Source of the DNA: Flectobacillus sp.
GTDB lineage: Bacteria; Bacteroidota; Bacteroidia; Cytophagales; Spirosomataceae
DNA length: 13,509 nt
Direction: 5' to 3'
NCBI GenBank assembly: GCA_029865665.1
Contig: JARXAV010000196.1
Span: forward strand, 1-13,509
This document shows, piece by piece, positions 7,528-12,544 of the stretch. Under the pieces are notes generated by a model. That model had not been told where the DNA came from and did no database searches. It worked only from the letters and a program-made list of their open reading frames with translations. Each line of letters opens with the position of its first letter. Within the stretch, counting starts at the first letter, position 1. The position numbers were made by a program, and so were the translations under genes.

Positions 7528-7545
7528 AATGGTAATGTTACCATT
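7528..7545. repeat. Palindrome AATGGTAA-TG-TTACCATT
   Basis: This is a perfect 8-bp dyad with a 2-base centre, the usual form of an operator for a dimeric helix-turn-helix protein. It lies about 85-105 bases upstream of the predicted reductase transcription start. The cognate regulator is not in the window. Confidence 0.5.
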
Positions 7546-7654
7546 ACAGACACGAAATAAGTTCTGTTGATACAAATTTGCACTTGAAATCACCATTTTA
7601 CCAATCACTAATTCTTATTTGTCATTACTTCTAGTTATAGCAGTCATCACTATG

Positions 7655-7677
7655 TTAACTCATTAGAGTTAAAACTC
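7655..7677. repeat. Overlapping AACTC/GAGTT palindromes
   Basis: TTAACTC (7655-7661) and GAGTTAA (7666-7672) form a 7-bp inverted repeat around ATTA. The GAGTT arm is then reused with AACTC (7673-7677) in a second 5-bp dyad. A CTCATTA in this block also has its complement TAATGAG at 7693-7699. It could be a multi-site operator; no function is known. Confidence 0.35.
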
Positions 7678-7816
7678 TCATAAATAAGGACGTAATGAGC
7701 AAGTAAATCGCACCAAAATCGAGTGGTATTTTCATCTTAAAAAAAATCACAAAAAGACTAACCAGCAGAGAATGAACACAGTAATTTTAATAGTCTCCTA
7801 ATAATTTGCTTACTTT

Positions 7817-7839
7817 AAGTCAAAAAGATGACTTTTTTT
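7817..7839 (+). terminator. Weak stem plus T-run in the intergenic region
   Basis: AAGTCA and TGACTT form a 6-bp stem with a 6-base loop, followed by five further T. The stem is short and AT-rich. If real it would end a short plus-strand RNA within the gap, since no gene lies before it on this strand. Low confidence. Confidence 0.2.
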
Positions 7840-7909
7840 GTAAAAAAACAGAAAAAAACATTCTTTTCATTTTAAACATTCAAAAAATACAAGTATGTTT
7901 GTTGTCGAA

Positions 7910-7931
7910 CCTCACTAGGTAATCTGTGAGG
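7910..7931. repeat. 6-bp inverted repeat CCTCAC / GTGAGG
   Basis: The two arms are exact complements with a 10-base spacer, about 80 bases upstream of the predicted promoter of the coiled-coil lipoprotein gene. The arms are GC-richer than the surrounding DNA. A regulatory role is inference. Confidence 0.3.
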
Positions 7932-7960
7932 ACAGTATAATCCGCCATCAATCATCATAA

Positions 7961-7972
7961 TTAGGTACCTAA
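7961..7972. promoter_or_regulatory. Perfect 12-base palindrome at the -40/-50 position of the lipoprotein gene
   Basis: TTAGGTACCTAA is self-complementary over all 12 bases. It sits 22 bases before the TAATCTTTG box of the gene at 8042, where an activator or repressor would contact the promoter. Confidence 0.4.
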
Positions 7973-7994
7973 AACTGTGTACAACATTTTGGCA

Positions 7995-8003
7995 TAATCT
8001 TTG
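7995..8003 (+). promoter_or_regulatory. Candidate -7 element for the coiled-coil lipoprotein gene
   Basis: TAATCTTTG is TAnnTTTG with one extra base, and it shares the ATCTTTGAA core with the much better promoter of the sigma-factor gene at 8608. The -33 region has no clear TTTG. The predicted leader would be about 30 nt. Confidence 0.35.
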
Positions 8004-8041
8004 AAATCCAATAAGTTGACCTATCAACCCAGTTACAATCC

Positions 8042-8452
8042 ATGAAAAAAAACATTACATTTCTCGTATTAGCTTTTGCTCTTGTTCTTACAGGATGTAC
8101 AGACACTAAACAAATTGCTGCATATCAAGATCAAGTTCACCGTTTGGAGAGCCAGCTTCTTAAAGAACGCCAAGACAATGCTGAATTGAGTAGCTTCAGA
8201 TTTAGCTTAGAAAGTCAGTTCAAAAAGAAAAGCGATGACTACGTTAGATGTCAAGAAGATAGTAAAGAAACTTTCGAAACCTTGACAGTGAAGTATAATC
8301 GTCTCTTAGATGATTATAACAAGATTCAAGCCTCATACAAATCATTAAACGAAACGTATGAAGCAAGCAAAGAAAACTCAGCAAGAGTAATTGCAGAACT
8401 CGAAACCAGAATGAAATCTGTACGAGTAAGAGCTACAAAAGGAAGACGTTAA
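8042..8452 (+). CDS. Small coiled-coil lipoprotein, function unknown
   Basis: This is a 136-residue protein with a type II signal peptide: MKKN, a hydrophobic leader and the lipobox LTGC, with Cys19 as the lipid anchor. Residues 24 to about 126 are almost free of Gly and Pro and rich in Glu, Lys, Gln, Leu and Ser with heptad-like spacing (for example VHRLESQLLKERQDNAEL and LDDYNKIQASYKSLNETYE), so one long helix or coiled coil about 100 residues long is expected. The tail (RVRATKGRR) is strongly basic, which could touch peptidoglycan, lipopolysaccharide or nucleic acid. It may act as a periplasmic or envelope spacer, but no family is recognised. It is monocistronic: its own promoter region with palindromes lies before it and a very strong terminator follows 7 bases after the stop. 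Such a short, strongly terminated, lipidated helix suggests an abundant structural protein, by loose analogy to Lpp. That comparison is inference. Confidence 0.85.
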   Translation: MKKNITFLVLAFALVLTGCTDTKQIAAYQDQVHRLESQLLKERQDNAELSSFRFSLESQFKKKSDDYVRCQEDSKETFETLTVKYNRLLDDYNKIQASYKSLNETYEASKENSARVIAELETRMKSVRVRATKGRR

Positions 8453-8458
8453 TTATCT

Positions 8459-8496
8459 AAAAGTCCTTGATTTACATAAATCAAGGACTTTTTTTT
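8459..8496 (+). terminator. Strong intrinsic terminator after the coiled-coil lipoprotein gene
   Basis: A perfect 16-bp stem has arms at 8459-8474 and 8477-8492 (core AGTCCTTGATT / AATCAAGGACT) with only two bases between them, so the apical pairs open to form the loop. A T-run continues to 8496. The A-rich left flank means it may also terminate in reverse. Confidence 0.92.
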
Positions 8497-8584
8497 ATTC
8501 TAGTATTCAGAAAGAGCCATTTTAGTAAAACGAACAAACCTTTGTTAATATTAGTTAACGGATGTTAAAAGTTTTAGCATTTTT

Positions 8585-8615
8585 TTTGGATTTAATATAT
8601 CATCTATTATCTTTG
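8585..8615 (+). promoter_or_regulatory. Bacteroidota-type promoter of the ECF sigma gene
   Basis: TTTG (8585-8588), a 19-base spacer and TATCTTTG (8608-8615) match the Bacteroidota consensus TTTG/TAnnTTTG at the preferred spacing. It is the best promoter in the window. Transcription should start near 8622, leaving a leader of roughly 100 nt before the ATG at 8726. Confidence 0.75.
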
Positions 8616-8673
8616 AATCAACCAATCAAAACAACTACAGATTTCACAGGTTTCAATTAAACAAAAAAATAAT

Positions 8674-8694
8674 AGGAGATACAATATGGCATAA
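8674..8694 (+). promoter_or_regulatory. Two-codon mini-ORF with strong Shine-Dalgarno in the ECF leader
   Basis: AGGAG (8674-8678, within AATAGGAGAT) stands seven bases before ATG-GCA-TAA (8686-8694), encoding only Met-Ala. The real sigma start at 8726 is in another frame, has no Shine-Dalgarno, and its frame is closed by a TAA at 8705. The mini-ORF could therefore load ribosomes near the true start or tune translation. The sequence is plain; the role is inference. Confidence 0.45.
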
Positions 8695-8725
8695 AGCTCT
8701 ACGTTAACTAAATAGATTTATCGCA

Positions 8726-9328
8726 ATGGAAAAGATCCATGTTAACGACAGTGAACTTGTATCACGCTATATTCAATTCAGTGACGAACACGCCTTTGAA
8801 ACCCTTGTTCGCCGATACAAATCAAAAGTTTATACTACCATTTATTTAATCGTAAAAGACACTTACGTAGCCGAGGATTTATTGCAAGATACATTCATTA
8901 AGGCAATCGACGTATTACGTTCTGGAAGATATAATGATGAAGGTAAATTCTTACCGTGGGTTTTAAGAATCGCACACAATATGGCGATTGATTATTTCCG
9001 TCGTGAGAAACGCTATCCTAATGTCGTTTTTGAAGATGGCAGCAATGTGTTCAATACACTCGATTTTGCGGAAGACTCTATTGAGGACATCCAAATCAGA
9101 GACGAAACACACAGCCATCTAAGAAGCTTGATTAAACTCCTTCCAGACTCGCAACGAGAAGTACTCGTGATGCGTCATTATGAAGACATGAGTTTTCAAG
9201 AAATTGCTGATGCCACTGGCGTTAGTATCAATACGGCTTTAGGGAGAATGCGCTATGCGTTAATAAATCTACGCAAAATGATGAGCAAAAATTCTCCAAG
9301 TTATGATACAAACCTTTACTCAGAATGA
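8726..9328 (+). CDS. ECF-type RNA polymerase sigma factor
   Basis: This is a 200-residue group 4 sigma-70 factor. Region 2 spans about residues 24-97: AFETLVRRYKSKVY, then AEDLLQDTFIKAI (region 2.2, core RNA polymerase contact), then FLPWVLRIAHNMAIDYFRREKR (regions 2.3/2.4, -10 recognition and melting). A linker of about 40 residues rich in acidic residues follows. Region 4 is about 136-188, with LLPDSQREVLVMRHYEDMSFQEIADATGVSINTALGRMRYALINLRK carrying the helix-turn-helix for the -35 element. Regions 1 and 3 are absent, as usual for ECF factors. The last 26 bases overlap the next gene, so the two are translationally linked. The promoter is of the housekeeping type, so expression does not obviously depend on the factor itself. 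The regulon is unknown; there is no adjacent SusC/FecR-type transport gene, which argues against the common iron or glycan ECF class. Confidence 0.93.
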   Translation: MEKIHVNDSELVSRYIQFSDEHAFETLVRRYKSKVYTTIYLIVKDTYVAEDLLQDTFIKAIDVLRSGRYNDEGKFLPWVLRIAHNMAIDYFRREKRYPNVVFEDGSNVFNTLDFAEDSIEDIQIRDETHSHLRSLIKLLPDSQREVLVMRHYEDMSFQEIADATGVSINTALGRMRYALINLRKMMSKNSPSYDTNLYSE

Positions 9329-9545
9329 CATTATCCGTTATGTCTATAATGAAACAACGGAAGATGAGAACATCTTAATTCAAGATGCTCTGATAAGCGA
9401 TGCAGAAATGCTCGAATTTTATTTGGATATGCTTGACGTACAAGCAGGTTTAGATAAAAGCTATCGACATCCTTCCCCAAACAGTATAGACACGATTCTA
9501 TCATATTCAAGGAAAAATTCAGAAAGCCACCATACTACGGTTTAA
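9303..9545 (+). CDS. Small acidic protein overlapping the ECF sigma gene (possible mini anti-sigma or modulator)
   Basis: This 80-residue protein starts 26 bases inside the sigma gene in another frame, so the pair is almost certainly co-transcribed and translationally coupled. It has no signal peptide, membrane segment or zinc motif. Residues 1-53 (TQNDIIRYVYNETTEDENILIQDALISDAEMLEFYLDML) are helical and acidic, and resemble the N-terminal helices of Bacteroidota anti-sigma factors, where a short 'D-x-I/V-R-Y-x-Y-x-E' segment is followed by an aspartate/glutamate-rich helix. The C-terminal part holds SPNSIDTILSYS, which I recall as recurring in small proteins next to ECF genes in this phylum. 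A soluble regulator binding the sigma factor is the natural inference from position. It could instead be a regulatory peptide with another target. The stop codon lies in the loop of the following terminator. Confidence 0.75.
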   Translation: MIQTFTQNDIIRYVYNETTEDENILIQDALISDAEMLEFYLDMLDVQAGLDKSYRHPSPNSIDTILSYSRKNSESHHTTV

Positions 9546-9569
9546 TCAACGTAGTATGATGGCTTTTTT
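9523..9569 (+). terminator. Strong terminator at the end of the ECF operon
   Basis: Two 17-base arms (9523-9539 and 9550-9566, AAAGCCA-C-CATACTACG against its complement) pair with a single C-A mismatch around a 10-base loop, followed by T to 9569. The left arm is coding sequence for the last residues of the small protein and its TAA (9543-9545) lies in the loop. Confidence 0.92.
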
Positions 9570-9603
9570 GTGCTTTCTCTGGTGGAATAACGGTATTTCT
9601 AGC

Positions 9604-9611
9604 TATTTTTG
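9604..9611 (+). promoter_or_regulatory. Candidate -7 element of the nth-pnuC operon
   Basis: TATTTTTG is a full match to TAnnTTTG and lies right after the preceding terminator. The -33 region (around 9581) is GGTG rather than TTTG. The implied start near 9618 supports the nth ATG at 9633 and rules out the in-frame TTG at 9609. Confidence 0.5.
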
Positions 9612-9632
9612 ATTTATCAACACAAAATCATT

Positions 9633-10310
9633 ATGCTAAAGAAAGAACGTTACCGTTTATTGATAGACTATTTTACCCAAAATTTTCCCGTTGCTGAAAC
9701 AGAACTTCACTATAACAATCCTTTTGAATTGTTAGTGGCGGTGGTATTGTCTGCTCAATGCACAGACAAGCGGGTAAATATGGTCACTCCTGCCCTTTTT
9801 GAACGATTTCCAACTCCTGAAATATTAGCGAATGCTTCTTTTGAAGAAGTATTTTCATACATTCGCTCTATTTCGTATCCCAACAACAAAGCGAAACACC
9901 TCATTGGTCTTGGTCAAAAATTAGTAGCTAATTTCAACTCTGAAATTCCGAGTACAATCGAAGAATTACAGACCCTACCTGGTGTTGGAAGAAAAACGGC
10001 CAACGTTATCGTATCTGTCATTTATAACCAGCCTGCAATGGCTGTTGATACGCACGTTTTTAGAGTATCGCATCGCATAGGTTTAGTTCCTAAAACCGCA
10101 ACCACTCCCCTAGCGGTAGAAAAAGAACTCATCAAGCATATTCCCACAGAACTTGTACCCGTAGCTCATCACTGGCTAATTTTACACGGCAGATACGTAT
10201 GTGTAGCCCGTTCTCCTCAGTGTGGTATATGTATGCTCAAAGGATTTTGTAAACACTTTGATAGCCTTGAAAAAAAGAAATCGAAAATAAGTAAAACAGC
10301 TACCAAATGA
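9633..10310 (+). CDS. nth: Endonuclease III (DNA glycosylase/AP lyase)
   Basis: This 225-residue base-excision repair enzyme removes oxidised pyrimidines and cleaves the abasic site. All catalytic and structural marks are present: the helix-hairpin-helix LPGVGRKTANV with catalytic Lys121, the catalytic Asp139 in AVDTHVFRVSHRIG, and a C-terminal [4Fe-4S] cluster with Cys190, Cys197, Cys200 and Cys206 in the exact C-x6-C-x2-C-x5-C spacing. The early VLSAQCTDKRVN block is also typical. Length is close to E. coli Nth (211) plus a short basic Lys/Ser tail. The ATG at 9633 is preferred to a TTG eight codons earlier, which overlaps a putative promoter element. The stop overlaps the start of pnuC by four bases (ATGA), giving translational coupling with a transporter gene of unrelated function. 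Confidence 0.95.
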   Translation: MLKKERYRLLIDYFTQNFPVAETELHYNNPFELLVAVVLSAQCTDKRVNMVTPALFERFPTPEILANASFEEVFSYIRSISYPNNKAKHLIGLGQKLVANFNSEIPSTIEELQTLPGVGRKTANVIVSVIYNQPAMAVDTHVFRVSHRIGLVPKTATTPLAVEKELIKHIPTELVPVAHHWLILHGRYVCVARSPQCGICMLKGFCKHFDSLEKKKSKISKTATK

Positions 10311-10906
10311 GTTTCACAACCCTGATAGATTATCTCCAACATAACTGGCTTGAAGTAATCGGTATTTTTACCTCCTTACTTTGTATTTGGCTAAATACCC
10401 TACAGAATACGTGGGGTTGGTTTTGGTCAATTGTTAGTTCAGGTATCTACGCTGTAATTTACTGGCAATACCAGCTCTATTCAGACATGGAGCTACAAGG
10501 AATTTTCATTATCCTAAGCCTGTATGGTTGGTATCAATGGCTCTATGGAACAAAAGAGCAGGAGAATTTAAAGGTAACCAAAATACCGTTCAAACTAGTA
10601 CCCTTTTGTGGGCTATTTTGTCTTGTATTCGCTTTGGCTTCAGGCTATTATCATGCAAATTCAACCGATGCAAGTTTTCCCTATTTAGATGCCACGCTAA
10701 CCGCTATCAGCTTAATAGCGGTTTGGATGACTGCAAAAAAATACCTTGAAAATTGGATACTCTGGATTTTTGCAGATTTTATTTATACAGGAATGTATTT
10801 TTCAAAACACTTAATCGGTACGAGTATTCTATATTTCTTACTACTTTTATTAGCTGTCAAAGGCTATATGGACTGGAAAAAAACAGCGGTAATCAACCAT
10901 GAATAG
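10307..10906 (+). CDS. pnuC: PnuC-family vitamin transporter (nicotinamide riboside or thiamine)
   Basis: This is a 199-residue inner-membrane protein with about seven hydrophobic segments and the PnuC signatures: WLNTLQNTWGWFWSIVSSGIYAVIYW (about 28-53), the ELQGIFIILSLYGWYQW block (62-78), and, near the end, NWILWIFADFIYTGMYFSKHLIGTSILYFLLLLLAVKGYMDW. PnuC proteins carry vitamins by facilitated diffusion, trapped afterwards by phosphorylation; most use nicotinamide riboside for NAD synthesis, but Bacteroidota also have thiamine-specific relatives (PnuT). No TPP riboswitch, thiamine kinase or TonB receptor gene lies here, so nicotinamide riboside is the default call, not a proven one. The gene overlaps nth by four bases and the next gene by eight, forming a tight three-gene operon. 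A trapping kinase gene is not in the window. Confidence 0.9.
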   Translation: MSFTTLIDYLQHNWLEVIGIFTSLLCIWLNTLQNTWGWFWSIVSSGIYAVIYWQYQLYSDMELQGIFIILSLYGWYQWLYGTKEQENLKVTKIPFKLVPFCGLFCLVFALASGYYHANSTDASFPYLDATLTAISLIAVWMTAKKYLENWILWIFADFIYTGMYFSKHLIGTSILYFLLLLLAVKGYMDWKKTAVINHE

Positions 10907-11255
10907 ATTTTCTGTAACGCTTCTGATATTCATTTTTTGTAACACCCTTTTGGCTACAAAATCTTATGGGTATATCACCCAATCAAGTAGTGATTCCCTT
11001 GAATTTACGGACTATTATGGCATTTATTTACCACAGGAAATAAAACAACTTACCCGCTTCGAAATTAGCTTTCAGAACGATAACTTAGTCGCTAAAGCAA
11101 AAGGCTTTCCGAACATTATATTGATTCGAAAAAAAGACGATGAATTTGAAGAACAACGCTTTGGATTACAAGTATTTTTTGTTCGAGAAAACTACAAAGT
11201 AACAGCCGTAAAAGTACTTTTTCAGAATAAAGAAATAATTGCACTGAAAGAGTGA
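10899..11255 (+). CDS. Secreted DUF3471-like small beta-domain protein
   Basis: This 118-residue protein has a signal peptide (residues 1-24, hydrophobic core then TKSYG) and no lipobox, so it is probably periplasmic or secreted. The mature part looks like a single DUF3471-type domain: a Y-x-G-x-Y start (YYGIYLP), strand pairs around FEISFQNDNLVAKAKGFPNIILIRKKDDEF, then LQVFFVRENYKVTAVKVLFQNKE. This domain is usually found C-terminal to beta-lactamase-like serine hydrolases or as a tail in other Bacteroidota proteins; here it stands alone. It starts eight bases inside pnuC, so it belongs to the nth-pnuC operon by position. No catalytic residues are evident, and its role is unknown. The domain assignment is by pattern recall and is moderate. 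The 111 bases that follow hold no clear terminator. Confidence 0.75.
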   Translation: MNRFSVTLLIFIFCNTLLATKSYGYITQSSSDSLEFTDYYGIYLPQEIKQLTRFEISFQNDNLVAKAKGFPNIILIRKKDDEFEEQRFGLQVFFVRENYKVTAVKVLFQNKEIIALKE

Positions 11256-11366
11256 TAGGGTAGCAAAATATTCAAAAATTTAACTATATTGATTTTAATT
11301 AGTAATTATTCAAACAAATCACCCAATAGCACTTCATATCCGACAACAGTCCGTTAACTTTACTAC

Positions 11367-12392
11367 ATGACAGAGATTCCTACTTTCAGAAAAAACTTAC
11401 CCACCCAAATTGCGGTGTTAGGCGGTGGTAGTTGGGCGACAGCAATCATTAAGATTTTATCGGAAAATAACGTTAAAATCAAATGGTGGCTTCGTCGTAA
11501 ATCGGATGTAGATTTTATCAAAAAATACAATCACAACCCGAGTTACTTAACTGATGCTCCCCTAAATCCAAGAAAGATTAGGGCATATCATAAAATGCAC
11601 GATGCCTTGAACGGTGTCGAATATGTGATTTTAGCTGTTCCCGCAGCCTTCGTTCCTGATGCACTTAAAAACTTGACCCGCAATCACTTTGCAGGCAAAA
11701 GAGTCGTATCTGCAATCAAAGGAATGATTCCAGAGGAAAATATGCTCGTAACCGACTGGATGGAAAAAGTATTTGGAGTTCCTCAAACCATGATGTGTGC
11801 CATTGCGGGTCCCTGTCATGCCGAAGAAGTAGCTCTTGAAAAACAGTCATACCTCACCATTGCTTCACCAAGTATGCACTTGGCTCAGGACTTCGCCAAT
11901 CTGATGAGTTGCCGTTACATACAAGCTCATGCCATTGGAGACCTCTACGGGGTTGAATACTGTGCTGTTATCAAAAATATCATCGCCCTTGCCTGTGGAA
12001 TTACCCACGGTTTAGGATATGGCGATAACTTCCAAGCTGTTTTAGTATCTAACGCCATGCAAGAAATCAAACGTTTTCTTGATATCGTATATCCCGAACC
12101 AACAAGGGATTTACATAGCTCTGGCTATTTAGGAGACTTATTAGTAACAGCCTATTCTCAATTTTCGAGAAATAGAACCTTTGGAAATATGATTGGACGA
12201 GGATACTCCGTAAAATCTGCACAAATAGAAATGAATATGATTGCAGAAGGATATTATGCTGTAAAAAGTATTCATCAAGTCAATAAGCGATACGATGTAG
12301 CAATGCCGATTATTGATGCAGTATATAACATTCTTTACGAGAAAATACCACCTACAACCGAAATGATGAACCTTCGAACATTATTGAAGTAG
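11367..12392 (+). CDS. gpsA: NAD(P)-dependent glycerol-3-phosphate dehydrogenase
   Basis: This 341-residue cytosolic enzyme reduces dihydroxyacetone phosphate to sn-glycerol 3-phosphate, the backbone for phospholipids. The N-terminal Rossmann fold has GGGSWATA (19-26) instead of the more usual GAGSWGTA. Catalytic and substrate residues align with those of human GPD1: Lys118 (SAIKGM), Lys203-Asn204 (VIKNIIALACG), Asp257 and Thr261 (GYLGDLLVTAYS) and Arg269-Asn270 (SRNR). The IAGPCHAEEVA block replaces the common SGPSFAxEVA, keeping Gly-Pro and Glu. These changes look like lineage variants rather than loss of function. The gene is monocistronic: its own upstream gap and a strong terminator after the stop. 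TAACTTTA (11355-11362), one base off the -7 box, lies only four bases before the ATG. It is either chance or a sign of a nearly leaderless transcript. Confidence 0.94.
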   Translation: MTEIPTFRKNLPTQIAVLGGGSWATAIIKILSENNVKIKWWLRRKSDVDFIKKYNHNPSYLTDAPLNPRKIRAYHKMHDALNGVEYVILAVPAAFVPDALKNLTRNHFAGKRVVSAIKGMIPEENMLVTDWMEKVFGVPQTMMCAIAGPCHAEEVALEKQSYLTIASPSMHLAQDFANLMSCRYIQAHAIGDLYGVEYCAVIKNIIALACGITHGLGYGDNFQAVLVSNAMQEIKRFLDIVYPEPTRDLHSSGYLGDLLVTAYSQFSRNRTFGNMIGRGYSVKSAQIEMNMIAEGYYAVKSIHQVNKRYDVAMPIIDAVYNILYEKIPPTTEMMNLRTLLK

Positions 12393-12406
12393 CAAATAGC
12401 TTATTT

Positions 12407-12448
12407 AAAAAGCCCCATGTAAGAGTTTTTCTTATGTGGGGCTTTTTT
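12407..12448 (+). terminator. Intrinsic terminator after gpsA
   Basis: AAAAAGCCCCA-TG-TAAGA (12407-12424) pairs with TCTTA-TG-TGGGGCTTTTT (12430-12447). The TG/TG step forms two G-U wobble pairs in RNA, so the stem is continuous, with a 5-base loop and a T-run to 12448. The left A-run may allow function in reverse. Confidence 0.9.
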
Positions 12449-12501
12449 GTTTAATAGTATTTTAAAAATAAAATTTAAGCACATACAATTTATGACAATA
12501 T

Positions 12502-12509
12502 TATCTTTA
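12502..12509 (+). promoter_or_regulatory. Possible -7 element of the S9 peptidase gene
   Basis: TATCTTTA differs at one base from TAnnTTTG and shares TATCTTT with the sigma-gene promoter. No TTTG stands at the right distance upstream. The leader to the ATG at 12545 would be about 30 nt. Confidence 0.25.
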
Positions 12510-12544
12510 TTTTTAATATTCATCACAAAATAAAACCAACCAAA

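Larger units (their letters stand above)
7335..8041. other. 707-base intergenic region without a gene, rich in inverted repeats
   Basis: This gap separates the divergent reductase and coiled-coil lipoprotein genes. No convincing coding frame, tRNA or riboswitch was seen. From left to right it holds the reductase leader hairpin, a minus-strand TAnnTTTG box at 7449-7456, a 12-bp inverted repeat at 7463-7505, an 8-bp dyad at 7528-7545, overlapping AACTC/GAGTT palindromes at 7655-7677, a small stem followed by a T-run at 7817-7839, a 6-bp inverted repeat at 7910-7931, a perfect 12-base palindrome at 7961-7972, and a plus-strand TAnnnTTTG box at 7995-8003. It is much longer than the other gaps here, so regulation of both genes, or a small RNA, is plausible. 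Confidence 0.6.

Noticed and set aside
7335..8041. tRNA, CRISPR array or origin in the long gap
   Set aside because: There is no cloverleaf with a GTTCGA-type loop, no regularly spaced direct repeats, and no DnaA-box cluster seen by eye.
9609..9632. Upstream TTG start for nth
   Set aside because: It overlaps the TATTTTTG box, so a transcript from that promoter would not include it; the ATG at 9633 fits the family length.
9570..10306. TPP or other riboswitch controlling pnuC
   Set aside because: pnuC starts inside nth, so it has no leader of its own, and the 63 bases between the terminator and nth are too short and lack any thi-box-like sequence.
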